64,000 nt of DNA from Mucilaginibacter flavidus (GCF_024055575.1 NZ_JAMXOE010000010.1:142325-206324); one strand, 5' to 3'. Positions 26,248 to 35,422 are shown, counted from the stretch's first letter. Numbers and translations: made by a program. Notes: a model not told the origin generated them from the letters alone.

Positions 26248-27570
26248 ATGGCCGGCGCATCAAAAAAATTAGGTATCTGGACAAGCACCTCGCTGGTAGT
26301 TGGCAGCATGATTGGTTCGGGAGTGTTCCTCGTGCCTGCGGCAATGGCCTCATTCGGCAGTATAAGTTTACTGGGGTGGCTATTCTCTGCTATCGGGGCA
26401 TTTTTTGTTGCACGGGTTTTTAGCAGGCTGAGCGAGATGGTGCCCAAAAGCGTCGGTGGCCCATATGCTTATACCCATTATGGTTTCGGCGATTTTGCCG
26501 GCTTTATGATTGCCTGGGGATATTATATTTCAATAATTACTGCTAATGCGGCTATAACCATTTCGTTTGTTAGTGCCATGAGTACGTTTTTCCCGATCCT
26601 GACTAAAAGCCCGGTGCTGGCTGTTTCGACGGGGTTGGTGGCCATATGGTTTTTGGCATGGGTAAATATGCGCGGGGTTACCGCATCGGGCAAAATGCAA
26701 CTGGTTACAACTATCCTGAAGTTAACGCCATTGGTAGTTATCTCCGTCGGCGGGCTGTTTTTTATCAGGCTGGAGAATTTTCACCCGTTTAACAGCAGCG
26801 GCGATTCCATTTATAATGTTATCAATAAATCGGCTACTATTGCCCTGTTTTCGTTTGTGGGGATTGAATGTGCTACGATACCAGCCGATAGCGTGGAAAA
26901 TCCCGGTAAAACCATTGGGCGTGCAACCATGCTCGGCTTGCTGATTTGCACCGTGGTGTATTTGCTGGGCAGTATAAGCATTATGGGCATTATCCCGGCG
27001 GCGACGCTGGCCAAATCGCCTACGCCGTATGCGGATGCTGCGGCTATCATGTTTGGGAACAACGCCCGCTATTGGGCCGCCGCGGGTATGGCTGTTGCTG
27101 CGTTTGGTGCGCTTAACGGGTGGACGCTTATACAAGGCAAACTACCTTATGCAATAGCGAAGGATAAACTTTTCCCGGCAATATTTGCACGGCAAAACAA
27201 AAAAGGCGCGCCTTTTGTCGGTATAGCAGTGAGCAGTACGTTTGTGTCATTGTTTATGCTGATGAACTACACCAAGGGCCTGGTGGAGCAATTCAAAATT
27301 TTAATCCTGCTGTCGACGTTTACCACTTTGGTGCCTTATCTTTTTTGTTCGGCCGCGTTTATGATTGTGCGTTTGCAAACCAAACACCTTTACAAGGGTG
27401 GCCTGTTTGTTGGCTTGTTAGTAGGCGTTATGGCTTTTTGTTATTCCATCTGGGCCATAGCCGGCTCGGGCCCCGACACGGTTTATTACGGCTTTTTATG
27501 CCTGATGGCCGGTTTGCCGTTTTATGTGTGGATAGCCTATAAGAAGAAGGTGACCGTAGATAATAATTGA
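26248..27570 (+). CDS. APC-family amino-acid permease (AdiC-like)
   Basis: A 440-residue inner-membrane transporter with about 12 hydrophobic helices. The first helix carries the substrate-carboxylate signature VGSMIGSGVFLVP, and helix 6 reads SFVGIECATIPADSVENPGKTIGRAT, close to the arginine/agmatine antiporter-type branch of the APC superfamily. The C-terminal half is normal in length. Single gene followed by a word-type repeat. The substrate is a guess; basic amino acids or polyamines would fit the subfamily. Confidence 0.88.
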   Translation: MAGASKKLGIWTSTSLVVGSMIGSGVFLVPAAMASFGSISLLGWLFSAIGAFFVARVFSRLSEMVPKSVGGPYAYTHYGFGDFAGFMIAWGYYISIITANAAITISFVSAMSTFFPILTKSPVLAVSTGLVAIWFLAWVNMRGVTASGKMQLVTTILKLTPLVVISVGGLFFIRLENFHPFNSSGDSIYNVINKSATIALFSFVGIECATIPADSVENPGKTIGRATMLGLLICTVVYLLGSISIMGIIPAATLAKSPTPYADAAAIMFGNNARYWAAAGMAVAAFGALNGWTLIQGKLPYAIAKDKLFPAIFARQNKKGAPFVGIAVSSTFVSLFMLMNYTKGLVEQFKILILLSTFTTLVPYLFCSAAFMIVRLQTKHLYKGGLFVGLLVGVMAFCYSIWAIAGSGPDTVYYGFLCLMAGLPFYVWIAYKKKVTVDNN

Positions 27571-27572
27571 GT

Positions 27573-27733
27573 GGAGAAGTCAGATTCAAGAAATCAAGAA
27601 CCAAGAATCAAGACGCAAAAGCGAGAACGCTGATATGGACAAAACAGGTACACAATAGCCAAAAGTTAGCAAAGCCTTTCTCAACTTTTAAATTCTTGAC
27701 TGTTGGTTCTTGGTTCTTGATTTCTTGACTCTG
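27573..27733. repeat. TTCTTGATTTC-family word inverted repeat
   Basis: Left words AGATTCAAGAAATCAAGAAC and AAGAATCAAGAC face right words TTGGTTCTTGGTTCTTGATT and TTCTTGACT across ~90 bp, between the convergent permease and histidine kinase genes. Confidence 0.7.
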
Positions 27734-27736
27734 TTT

Positions 27737-30700
27737 TTACGCCAAAGCTGCCGGCAAACTGAAGTAAAATGTGGTGCCCTTGCCCATTTCTGTTTCAAAC
27801 CAAACTTTACCGCCGGCGTTTTCAATGGAGTTTTTAACAAAGGCAAGTCCTAAACCTGTGCCGGAACTTTTGGTGGTGAAGTTTGGTTCAAATATTTTTT
27901 CGCGCACGTTTTCGGGTATACCGTTACCATTATCTTTTATGGTAAGCAAAATGTTTTTATTTGTTATCATCTGGCTTATTTCAATTATACCCATCCTGTC
28001 GGAAGGGGAGGCCTCAATGGCGTTTTTTAACAGGTTGTTAAAGCAACGCAACAACTGGTCGCGGTCGGCGTTAATTATAAACGGAAGTTCAGGGGCCTGG
28101 TAAACAATTTTAATGTTATCCATCTGCTTAAAAATGGTAACAGCCTGTGTTAATATTTCAAAAATATTTATCCGCTCCAACCGGGTATCTGGCATTTTTG
28201 CAAATGCCGAAAATTCTGATGCAATGTTCGAAAGGCTTTCTATCTGTTCAACAAACGATTTGCTGAAACGCTCAAATTTCTGATCAAACTTAGGGTCCTT
28301 GTCTTTCCACGATTTATCGAGCAGTTGCAAGCCAAGTTTTAAAGGCGTTAGCGGATTTTTAATTTCATGAGCAACTTGTTTTGCCATTTCGCGCCAGGCG
28401 CTTTCCCTTTCGCTTTGCGCCAGCCTTTGCGCACTGTTTTCGAGCGCCGCAATCATTTTGTTGTATTCTTTCACCAAAGCGCCTATCTCATCGTTACGGT
28501 CCCAGCGTATCGGTTCGTTCTTTTTCCCGTACGATGTTTTACTTAAACTAAGTTGTATAAAGTTTAAGGGAGCGGTTATCTGGCGGGCAATAATTACTGC
28601 AAACAGGCCTATCGCAATAAAAATTAATGCATAAACATTTATCATAATATTGAGCAGTGCACCTATCCGCTCATTATATTCGGCCTCGTTACCAAAATAG
28701 GGCAACTGCAAATAAGCCACAGTTTCGTTTGCATTGCGTATGGGCACATACGCGGCTTTATAGTTTAATCGGCCTATAATCTCATCGTTCAAAAATTCCG
28801 ACTTTTGCAGTTTGCCCAGGTTTACAAAGGCCTTTGCATTCATACGTCGGGCCTGCAGGCCAAACTCGTATATTTTGGGCTGGGTGTTAATCAACTCAGC
28901 GCCATTCCGATCGAACAACGTAAGGTCGGCGCCATAGGTATTGGCGAAGTCGTTAAAACTAACCTGCGTTTCTTCATTAACACCCGATAAATATTTGTTG
29001 AGGTTATTTTCGAACGCCGACGCTATCCGGGTTATTTTTTCGCGAATGGCTTTATCCTGCTGGGTTTGGTATTGGGTACTTATCGAAAAAAATGTGATAA
29101 AGCCCACCGCAATCAGGGTTGCCACTACGGCAAATATCATTGAAAACTGTATGCGGGTTTTATAAAGTACCAGGTCGAAATTTATTTTGAACGCCCACCC
29201 GATGCGGTTGTTCTTTACATTAAATATTTTTATCCTTATCCACAGCCAGCCAGTCAGTAATATTAAAACACTAAACAGCAGGAACACAACGAAAAAGAAG
29301 GTGACCGAGGTTATGGCAATAAACAGCAGGTTTTGTTCTTTGCTCACCACTATTAAATAGCGCTCACTTGGCTTATAAATCAGGTGGTTGTAGTTTGTAA
29401 AATACAGGTACCATTGCGGCTTGTTGCCACGTGTGGTCTTGGTTTCGTACTGTTTTAATAGGCCCTTAAATTGGTTGTTTTCAAGATCATAAACATAAGA
29501 GCCGCTTTGGGTAACCAGCTTATTGTCGCTATAAAATGCATACGAGTAATTCTTAAATTCGTCATCGCGGTTAATGTGCCCGTCGACAAGCAAATCGGGG
29601 AACGACATAGTTGTTTGCTGGGGTTTAGATTTTAGGTAAACTACAATTGTCCCCAGCTTTTTATTGTCTTTTGCGATGGGTAATATCCCAAAGTAATTTT
29701 GAAACCCGAACGATTCATTCTCCTTGTAAAAGTAATCCGACACTTTTAATGAGCTGTATTGCACCATGTCTTTAAACACGTTTAACAGGTACGTCTTATC
29801 GGCAGAAAGAGGTTGGTCCAGGTCGTCAAATTCATGAACGGTAAAATCATAAACCGACATGGTGCCGTTAAAGTATAGTTTTTGCAGCCGGGTTTTAATG
29901 TAGTTTGTGTTGTGGATGCTATCTGTAAAGTAGGCAATTATAGATGGGTCGGTAATGATCTGGTGTTCAACTTTTTTGAAGGTGAAGTCGGCATTTGCAT
30001 CGGTAGGCGCCTCCAATTTTTGAATAAAAGTTTTGCGCGTGTCGTTTTCCTTTTTCGACTCAAAATAGTTGAGTTTTATGGCCGACACCAGCGAGCATAT
30101 TAAAATTATAAACGACAGCGAGATAGCATTTAACCTGCCACTGTGATACCTGTGAGCATAGGCCCGCGCAAAAAGCAGTATCGCCCAAAAAACATAGAAC
30201 AAACTAAAGTCGCGGTAATAAGTATCAATCGCGGTTGCCAAAACCACTCCCGAGAGCACCACCAATACCTTGTTTAAATTAGAAATAGAAAGGCGGCTTA
30301 TAACGGTTAAAAAAACTTCGATCAGCAGATAGAAAATCAGGAAGCTGAAGCAAAGCATAATTAAGCCCAATACGCTGAAAAACGACAGGTTAAGTACGTT
30401 ACTAACGTCAAAGTTAATGCGCGAGTTTACTACCAGTCCGCTAAAAATATTTAGCAATAGCGTTGCTACTGCAAGTAGTATCAATGTGCCGCCTATTAAA
30501 ATAGCGTAGCTTGCAGCTTTGCCCGAAGTTGCTCTTAGCAAGGCACGCCGCCTGGTATACAAAAAGCTAACAAACCAGCAGATTAAGAGTATGTTGAGAC
30601 ACAAATCGCCCAGCGAGGGGTAAGCCATGCTCGATGCATATAGCATGGGGCTAAAAATATCGGCCTTATAACTTAGCTCGGGCAAGCCGAAGTAAAGGTT

Positions 30701-31492
30701 TACCCATCGCATCAGCACAATAAATGTTGCCAGTGTTATTAAACTGATGATAAGATAACCTTTGGCTGCTATGTAATTGCATATATTGTTCATTAATACG
30801 CAAAAGCATAACAGCGTTAACAGCCAGATGGTTATTTCGTAATAAAAAAAAGAATGGCTAACCTCGCCCTGTTTTAGCTTTACCGAAAATAAATAGGTTC
30901 CGTTTGTACTGTGCAGTTCATAAACGCTTTTATCGGTAAAATCGGCTATTTCAATATTGTTGTCTTTTAATAAATCAACAGCAAACGTGTTTTGAAGGTA
31001 TTCGTTCTGGAAATTGTAGTCTAATTTAACCGGGATAAAAAAAATCACCGAAAAATCGCCCTCGTTTTTCCGGATTACTTCGTAACGTCCATTAGCCTCC
31101 TGTCGAAAGCTGTAACCCTCTTTAATAGTTTCCGGCCTGTCAGGGATCACTTTTATGCCGCTCCAAAAGCTTAGCCTGTTATTGGTAAGGGTAATAAACC
31201 AAATGCTTTTATCGGTAGTAAATTGTTTTATAAGGTCCAACGACAGCTGTGGTGCTGTTGGCAGTGTTTTTAAGCTGCTGAAATTGCTTTTGTTATTTAT
31301 AAAGGAGTTAACATCGTCCTCTTTCTGCCGCAGGTTATGCTCAAGAAGTTTGGCAGTTTGGTCGAGATTGGTTACAGGAGTATACGTGCTACGGACAATT
31401 ACTGCCGTTAAAAGCAAGCTGGCACACAGTAGCGCCAGCATTAAACGTATTTTCCCGGAGGTAGCCAATGAATTTATCTGTAGTGACACCAA
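27737..31492 (-). CDS. NtrY-like HAMP sensor histidine kinase, unusually large
   Basis: A 1251-residue membrane sensor kinase. The N-terminal half has one helix near residue 20, an extracytoplasmic stretch, then a cluster of hydrophobic helices (about 230-460), a second extracytoplasmic region, and helices near 735, 790 and 965. A HAMP segment precedes the dimerisation/phosphoacceptor box EMAKQVAHEIKNPLTPLKLG with His1042; the N box NNLLKNAIEA, G1 DNGNGIP and G2 GTGLGLAFVKN complete the ATPase domain. The VAHEIKNPLTPLKL box is typical of NtrY. No response regulator is adjacent, so the partner lies elsewhere. The signal sensed is unknown. Confidence 0.92.
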   Translation of the reverse strand: MVSLQINSLATSGKIRLMLALLCASLLLTAVIVRSTYTPVTNLDQTAKLLEHNLRQKEDDVNSFINNKSNFSSLKTLPTAPQLSLDLIKQFTTDKSIWFITLTNNRLSFWSGIKVIPDRPETIKEGYSFRQEANGRYEVIRKNEGDFSVIFFIPVKLDYNFQNEYLQNTFAVDLLKDNNIEIADFTDKSVYELHSTNGTYLFSVKLKQGEVSHSFFYYEITIWLLTLLCFCVLMNNICNYIAAKGYLIISLITLATFIVLMRWVNLYFGLPELSYKADIFSPMLYASSMAYPSLGDLCLNILLICWFVSFLYTRRRALLRATSGKAASYAILIGGTLILLAVATLLLNIFSGLVVNSRINFDVSNVLNLSFFSVLGLIMLCFSFLIFYLLIEVFLTVISRLSISNLNKVLVVLSGVVLATAIDTYYRDFSLFYVFWAILLFARAYAHRYHSGRLNAISLSFIILICSLVSAIKLNYFESKKENDTRKTFIQKLEAPTDANADFTFKKVEHQIITDPSIIAYFTDSIHNTNYIKTRLQKLYFNGTMSVYDFTVHEFDDLDQPLSADKTYLLNVFKDMVQYSSLKVSDYFYKENESFGFQNYFGILPIAKDNKKLGTIVVYLKSKPQQTTMSFPDLLVDGHINRDDEFKNYSYAFYSDNKLVTQSGSYVYDLENNQFKGLLKQYETKTTRGNKPQWYLYFTNYNHLIYKPSERYLIVVSKEQNLLFIAITSVTFFFVVFLLFSVLILLTGWLWIRIKIFNVKNNRIGWAFKINFDLVLYKTRIQFSMIFAVVATLIAVGFITFFSISTQYQTQQDKAIREKITRIASAFENNLNKYLSGVNEETQVSFNDFANTYGADLTLFDRNGAELINTQPKIYEFGLQARRMNAKAFVNLGKLQKSEFLNDEIIGRLNYKAAYVPIRNANETVAYLQLPYFGNEAEYNERIGALLNIMINVYALIFIAIGLFAVIIARQITAPLNFIQLSLSKTSYGKKNEPIRWDRNDEIGALVKEYNKMIAALENSAQRLAQSERESAWREMAKQVAHEIKNPLTPLKLGLQLLDKSWKDKDPKFDQKFERFSKSFVEQIESLSNIASEFSAFAKMPDTRLERINIFEILTQAVTIFKQMDNIKIVYQAPELPFIINADRDQLLRCFNNLLKNAIEASPSDRMGIIEISQMITNKNILLTIKDNGNGIPENVREKIFEPNFTTKSSGTGLGLAFVKNSIENAGGKVWFETEMGKGTTFYFSLPAALA

Positions 31493-31507
31493 ATGTAACC
31501 AAAAAAA

Positions 31508-31592
31508 CAGTCCTAAGTTTGGTTTAAGTCTAAAGTCTTTAGTCGCCAGTCTTAAGTCGCTCTTTTTTTGACTTTAGACTACCGACTAAAGA
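31508..31592. repeat. AGTCTTAAGTC-family word inverted repeat
   Basis: TTTAAGTCTAAAGTCTTTAG and CCAGTCTTAAGTCGC on the left face GACTTTAGACTACCGACTAA and AGACTT on the right, between fabD and the histidine kinase. Confidence 0.65.
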
Positions 31593-31593
31593 C

Positions 31594-32478
31594 TTACTCC
31601 ACAACTGCACTCTCAGTAGGCATATGGCGGTCGACCTTTTTAACCAAGCCCTGCAATACACTGCCCGGTCCAACTTCTGTGAACGAGGTTGCGCCGTCTT
31701 CCATCATGTGTTTAACAGTCTGTGTCCAGCGTACCGGGCCGGTAAGTTGTGCTATAAGGTTATGTTTTATTTGTGCCGGGTCGGTATATGGTTTGGCATC
31801 AATATTTTGGTAGACAGGGCAAATGGGTTCCTTAACCTCGGTGTGTACTATGGCATGCTCCAGCTCAACGCGGGCTGCTTCCATTAACGGCGAGTGGAAC
31901 GCACCGCCAACATTAAGCTTTAGCGCCCGTTTGGCGCCGGCGGCTGTAAGTTCTTCGCAGGCTTTGTCAACACCGGCTATGGTGCCCGAAATAACCAGCT
32001 GGCCCGGGCAGTTGTAATTTGCCGGTACAACAACATCGCTTATACGATGACAAATATCCTCAACTGTAAAATCATCTAACCCTATAATTGCCGCCATGGT
32101 TGATGGCTGCAGCAAACAGGCTTTTTGCATGGCGTTGGCACGCGCTGCTACCAGGCGCAAACCATCTTCGAACGAAAGTGAGCCACAGGAAACTAAAGCG
32201 GAAAACTCGCCTAAAGAGTGACCGGCAGCCATTTCAGGCTTAAAGTCATCACCCAAAACACTGGCCAAAATTACCGAGTGCAAAAATATAGCGGGTTGGG
32301 TCACGTTGGTTTGCTTAAGATCCTCTTCGGTGCCTTCAAACATCAAATCGGTAATGCGGAAACCAAGTATTTCATTGGCCTGTTCAAACATTGCTTTTGC
32401 CTTTTCCGACTTTTCGTATAAGTCTTTACCCATTCCTACAAACTGGGCGCCTTGTCCCGGGAAGATGTATGCTTTCAT
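31594..32478 (-). CDS. fabD: Malonyl-CoA:ACP transacylase
   Basis: Moves malonyl from CoA to acyl carrier protein for fatty-acid chain extension; cytosolic. 294 residues, normal length. The FPGQGAQ N-terminus, the nucleophile elbow GHSLGE with Ser88, the QxxxFxxS-like QPAIFLHSV segment, and the catalytic His in GGAFHSPLM are all present. No fab genes adjoin it; folE/queD lie upstream on the same strand across a word repeat. Confidence 0.95.
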   Translation of the reverse strand: MKAYIFPGQGAQFVGMGKDLYEKSEKAKAMFEQANEILGFRITDLMFEGTEEDLKQTNVTQPAIFLHSVILASVLGDDFKPEMAAGHSLGEFSALVSCGSLSFEDGLRLVAARANAMQKACLLQPSTMAAIIGLDDFTVEDICHRISDVVVPANYNCPGQLVISGTIAGVDKACEELTAAGAKRALKLNVGGAFHSPLMEAARVELEHAIVHTEVKEPICPVYQNIDAKPYTDPAQIKHNLIAQLTGPVRWTQTVKHMMEDGATSFTEVGPGSVLQGLVKKVDRHMPTESAVVE

Positions 32479-32585
32479 TAGTTGGTTAAATTGGTTGATT
32501 AGTTCATTAGTTCATTGGTGCATAGTCCAACAGCATGCAAGTTAAAAAACTTTATTTTACTAATGAACTAATGAACCAGTTAACG
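32479..32585. repeat. Word inverted repeat upstream of fabD
   Basis: Left words TTGGTTGATTAGTTCATTAG and TTCATTGG face right words ACTAATGAACTAATGAACCA and GTTAAC. Located between folE and fabD, which share a direction. Confidence 0.65.
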
Positions 32586-32593
32586 AACGAACA

Positions 32594-33232
32594 TTATCCC
32601 AGCTTCGCTGAGATAAGATTTAAAAATTCCGTTCTCGTTTTTTCCTTTAAAAATTCGCCGGTAAATGCCGATGTGGTGGTTACTGAGTTTTGCTTTTGTA
32701 CGCCGCGCATGCTCATGCAAAGGTGGCGGCATTCTATTACAATACCTACGCCCCAGGGGTTAAGTGTATCCTGAATGCAATCACGTATTTCGTTGGTTAA
32801 CCTTTCCTGAACTTGCAGGCGCCTTGCAAAAACATCAACCACACGAGGTATTTTGCTTAAGCCAACAACGTGCCCGTTGGGGATATAAGCCACGTGGGCT
32901 TTGCCAAAAAAAGGCAGCATGTGGTGTTCGCACATCGAGTATACTTCAATGTCTTTTACTATCACCATCTGGCTGTAATCTTCTTTAAACATGGCCGAGT
33001 TAAGTATCTCTTTGGCATCAAGGTCGTAGCCCTGGGTTAGATATAACAATGCCTTTGCCACACGCTCAGGGGTTTTTAACAGGCCTTCGCGCTCGGGTTT
33101 TTCGCCAATTTGTTTCAATACCTCGTGGTAATGACCCGATAGGCTCTGTATCAAATCCGGGTTGTAACGGTCGATTTTTACGTAGCCGTCGGTATATTCA
33201 TCCCTATCCGGGAAATCGTCGTCGTCCTTCAT
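32594..33232 (-). CDS. folE: GTP cyclohydrolase I
   Basis: Converts GTP to 7,8-dihydroneopterin triphosphate, the entry step for folate, pterin cofactors and queuosine. 212 residues with the expected zinc-site and active-site segments YSMCEHHMLPFFGKAHVAYIP and the late ECRHLCMSMRGV (Cys/His zinc ligands intact). The N-terminal ~20 acidic residues vary in the family. It begins 9 bp after the queD stop codon on the same strand, so the pair is very likely one operon feeding 7-deazaguanine or pterin synthesis. Confidence 0.96.
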   Translation of the reverse strand: MKDDDDFPDRDEYTDGYVKIDRYNPDLIQSLSGHYHEVLKQIGEKPEREGLLKTPERVAKALLYLTQGYDLDAKEILNSAMFKEDYSQMVIVKDIEVYSMCEHHMLPFFGKAHVAYIPNGHVVGLSKIPRVVDVFARRLQVQERLTNEIRDCIQDTLNPWGVGIVIECRHLCMSMRGVQKQNSVTTTSAFTGEFLKEKTRTEFLNLISAKLG

Positions 33233-33241
33233 TGTGCTGGG

Positions 33242-33661
33242 TTAATCGCCAAAGTACTCGGCGCTGTTATTTTCAGTTTCGTATAATTTAACCGAATGTA
33301 AAAACACACCAGGGTAGGCTTCAATCGGCGCTTTCAGCTGGTTAAAGATCTCGATACAAAGCAATTCGGTCGATGCCATTTTGCCTGCCATAAAAGGGAC
33401 ATCCTTGTTGATATTTTTATGGTCGAGCTTTTCAATTACATAATCGTTTATTATTATTTTAAGCTCCTTAAGGTCGATAAGGTAGCCTGTGGCGTGGGTA
33501 ATTTCGCCTTTTACCGTAACAAATAAATTGTAATTGTGGCCGTGCCAGTTTGGGTTGGCACACTTTCCGAATACTTCTGCATTTTTCTCTTCGCTCCATT
33601 CCTCGCGGTACATCCGGTGTGCCGCGTTAAAATGTTCTTTGCGCGTAATATGTATCATCAT
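33242..33661 (-). CDS. queD: 6-carboxytetrahydropterin synthase (QueD/PTPS family)
   Basis: Uses dihydroneopterin triphosphate, the FolE product, to make 6-carboxytetrahydropterin for queuosine synthesis. About 139 residues from the ATG at 33661 (or 33658). Zinc histidines are seen in HFNAAHR and WHGHNYNL; the Cys-containing segment before it (FGKCANPNWHGH) provides the catalytic Cys. The start was chosen because a TATATTTG promoter lies just upstream at 33676-33683, which excludes the longer frame to 33691. Queuosine versus pterin-cofactor use is not settled; the catalytic Cys favours QueD. Confidence 0.93.
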   Translation of the reverse strand: MMIHITRKEHFNAAHRMYREEWSEEKNAEVFGKCANPNWHGHNYNLFVTVKGEITHATGYLIDLKELKIIINDYVIEKLDHKNINKDVPFMAGKMASTELLCIEIFNQLKAPIEAYPGVFLHSVKLYETENNSAEYFGD

Positions 33662-33675
33662 AACAAATAATGGTG

Positions 33676-33683
33676 CAAATATA
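33676..33683 (-). promoter_or_regulatory. Promoter -7 element of queD-folE
   Basis: Reads TATATTTG on the minus strand, an exact TAnnTTTG match, 14 bases before the queD ATG. The divergent mqnB gene starts 55 bp away, so the two promoters are close. Confidence 0.65.
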
Positions 33684-33737
33684 CAAAACAAAATCAGGCG
33701 TTATGTTTTAACTTAGCCGTCAAAAAAATGCAATAAT

Positions 33738-34445
33738 ATGCGGATACTTTTGGTTGTTGCCACAGAAGAGGAAGTTGGTCCATTAATTTCGAAATTCGGA
33801 ATTTCGATTTCGGATTTAAGCAAAACTGAAAATCAGAATATTAACACTAATATTCCCGCGGAGTCCGACTGCCAACTGCTTACTGCCAACTGCCAACTTC
33901 TTATAACCGGAGTAGGAATGGTAGCGACGGCTTTTTCTCTCGGGAGGCATCTTTCGTCAAATAAATACGATTTGGTGGTTAATCTGGGCATAGCAGGTAG
34001 TTTTGACAAGGACATTGCCCTGGGCGATGTAGTTGAAATAACCGAAGATACTTTTGCCGAACTTGGTGCCGAAGATGATCTTAACTTTTTACCAATAGCC
34101 GATATGGGCTTTGGCGAAGCAACGTTTTATCCCTCAAAAAAACTGGCTGATTTGTATAATCTGTTCAATACGTTTAACCTAAGACAAGCGACAGCAATTA
34201 CAGTAAATACGGTACACGGTAATGAAGCTTCAATAAAAAAAGTAGCTGAAAGGCTGAGCCCGCAAATTGAAAGTATGGAAGGCGCAGCCTTTTTCTATGC
34301 TTGTAAACAGTTTAATGTGCCGTGCCTGCAAATCAGGGCTGTGTCAAATTATGTTGAAAAACGTAATCGCGACGCCTGGAACATAGGGCTCGCCATAAAA
34401 AATCTGAATACCTTTGCGGTTGAGTTTTTGAAGCTGTACGCGTGA
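33738..34445 (+). CDS. mqnB: Futalosine hydrolase with an in-frame repeat insertion
   Basis: Hydrolyses futalosine to dehypoxanthinyl futalosine and hypoxanthine in the alternative menaquinone pathway; a nucleoside phosphorylase-fold enzyme of 235 residues. Family segments are LLVVATEEEVGPL at the start, ITGVGMVATAFSLG, NLGIAGSF, the EDTFAELGAED region, and ESMEGAAFFYAC with the ribose-binding Met-Glu. Residues about 17-53 (FGISISDLSKTENQ through two SDCQLLTANCQ-type units) are encoded by repeated DNA words and have no family counterpart; they lie in a loop between the first two strands. Next gene is mqnD, so the two probably form a menaquinone unit. Confidence 0.9.
   Translation: MRILLVVATEEEVGPLISKFGISISDLSKTENQNINTNIPAESDCQLLTANCQLLITGVGMVATAFSLGRHLSSNKYDLVVNLGIAGSFDKDIALGDVVEITEDTFAELGAEDDLNFLPIADMGFGEATFYPSKKLADLYNLFNTFNLRQATAITVNTVHGNEASIKKVAERLSPQIESMEGAAFFYACKQFNVPCLQIRAVSNYVEKRNRDAWNIGLAIKNLNTFAVEFLKLYA
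33788..33899 (+). repeat. Repeat words inside mqnB
   Basis: Contains TTCGAAATTCGGAATTTCGA and GATTTCGGATTT, a GAATATTA/TAATATTC hairpin, and three copies of the word TGCCAACT within ACTGCCAACTGCTTACTGCC. Translated in frame. The ATTTCGGATT words match the family at 18008-18096. Confidence 0.8.
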
Positions 34446-34534
34446 GTTAGTTTATGGTGAATGGTTGATTAGGTGGGTGGTTGTTAATCCGCCATCAACC
34501 AATAACCTAATCAACCACTTACCTAATCAACCAA
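34446..34534. repeat. TTGATTAG-family word inverted repeat between mqnB and mqnD
   Basis: TGGTTGATTAGGTGGGTGGT on the left faces TCAACCAATAACCTAATCAA and CTTACCTAATCAACC on the right. Same family as 11850-11962 and 16922-17003. Confidence 0.7.
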
Positions 34535-34537
34535 ACA

Positions 34538-35422
34538 ATGAAACTATCCCTCGGCTTTTCGCCCTGCCCAAACGATACCTTTATTTTTGATGCGATGATC
34601 CATCATAAAATTGACACTGAAGGACTTGACTTCGATGTGTTTTATGATGACGTGGAAACCCTTAACCAGAAAGCCATGCGCGGCGAGCTGGATATTACCA
34701 AGCTGAGCTACCATGCCTTTGCTTATGTTGCTGATAAATACGTTTTGCTGGATGCGGGCAGCGCGCTGGGTTTTGGGGTAGGACCGTTACTAATTTCGGG
34801 TGTCGAAATTTCGATTTCGGATTTGGAAGAAGGAGAAATCCGAAATGGGAAATCCGAAATCCGAAATCCTTTAATCGGCATCCCCGGTAAATACACTACG
34901 GCTAACTTTTTATTAGGCACCGCGTTTCCTAACGCAACCAATAAAGTTGAACTGGTATTTTCAGATATTGAAGATGCCGTATTAGAAGGCCGGGTAGATG
35001 TTGGACTAATTATCCACGAAAACCGCTTTACTTACCAGGATAGGGGCCTCAAAAAAATTATCGATCTGGGGGATTACTGGGAAAAGCAGACCGGGTGCGC
35101 CATCCCGCTGGGCGGCATCGTTGCCAACCGCCGGCTACCGTTGGATGTTCAGCATAAAATAAATCGCGTTATACGCCGCTCGGTTGAGTTTGCTTTTGCA
35201 AACCCAAAATCGGGACTTGAGTTTATCCGCTCGCATGCCCAGGAAATGAGCGAAGAAGTGATGTATAAGCACATTGAGCTGTATGTAAATAAGTATTCCG
35301 TAGATTTGGGCGCCGAAGGAAAAAAGGCGATACGGATACTGTTTGACAAAGCGCTGGAAAATAAGCTAATCCCGGAAGTGAAGGAAGGCATATTTTTGTC
35401 TGAACCGGGATTAATAGATTAA
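34538..35422 (+). CDS. mqnD: 1,4-dihydroxy-6-naphthoate synthase with an in-frame repeat insertion
   Basis: Converts cyclic dehypoxanthine futalosine to 1,4-dihydroxy-6-naphthoate in the futalosine menaquinone route. 294 residues with a periplasmic-binding-protein-like fold. Visible are LGFSPCPNDTFIFDAM, DITKLSYHAF, GFGVGPLLIS, IPGKYTTANFLL and DVGLIIHENRFTY with its conserved His. Between GPLLIS and IGIPGKYT lies an extra ~22-residue stretch (VEISISDLEEGEIRNGKSEI) encoded by ATTTCGGATT-family hairpin DNA (34796-34870), presumably a tolerated surface loop. It starts 92 bp after mqnB on the same strand. Confidence 0.93.
   Translation: MKLSLGFSPCPNDTFIFDAMIHHKIDTEGLDFDVFYDDVETLNQKAMRGELDITKLSYHAFAYVADKYVLLDAGSALGFGVGPLLISGVEISISDLEEGEIRNGKSEIRNPLIGIPGKYTTANFLLGTAFPNATNKVELVFSDIEDAVLEGRVDVGLIIHENRFTYQDRGLKKIIDLGDYWEKQTGCAIPLGGIVANRRLPLDVQHKINRVIRRSVEFAFANPKSGLEFIRSHAQEMSEEVMYKHIELYVNKYSVDLGAEGKKAIRILFDKALENKLIPEVKEGIFLSEPGLID
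34796..34870 (+). repeat. Hairpin repeat inside mqnD
   Basis: Left words AATTTCGATTTCGGATTT face right words AATCCGAAATGGGAAATCCG and AAATCCGAAATCC. The right arm is nearly the same as the adk-obg intergenic repeat. Length is compatible with the reading frame. Confidence 0.85.

Noticed and set aside
33868..33899. CRISPR-like or microsatellite array in mqnB (TGCCAACT words)
   Set aside because: Only three short, unevenly spaced units within a coding region; no spacers or repeats of CRISPR length.
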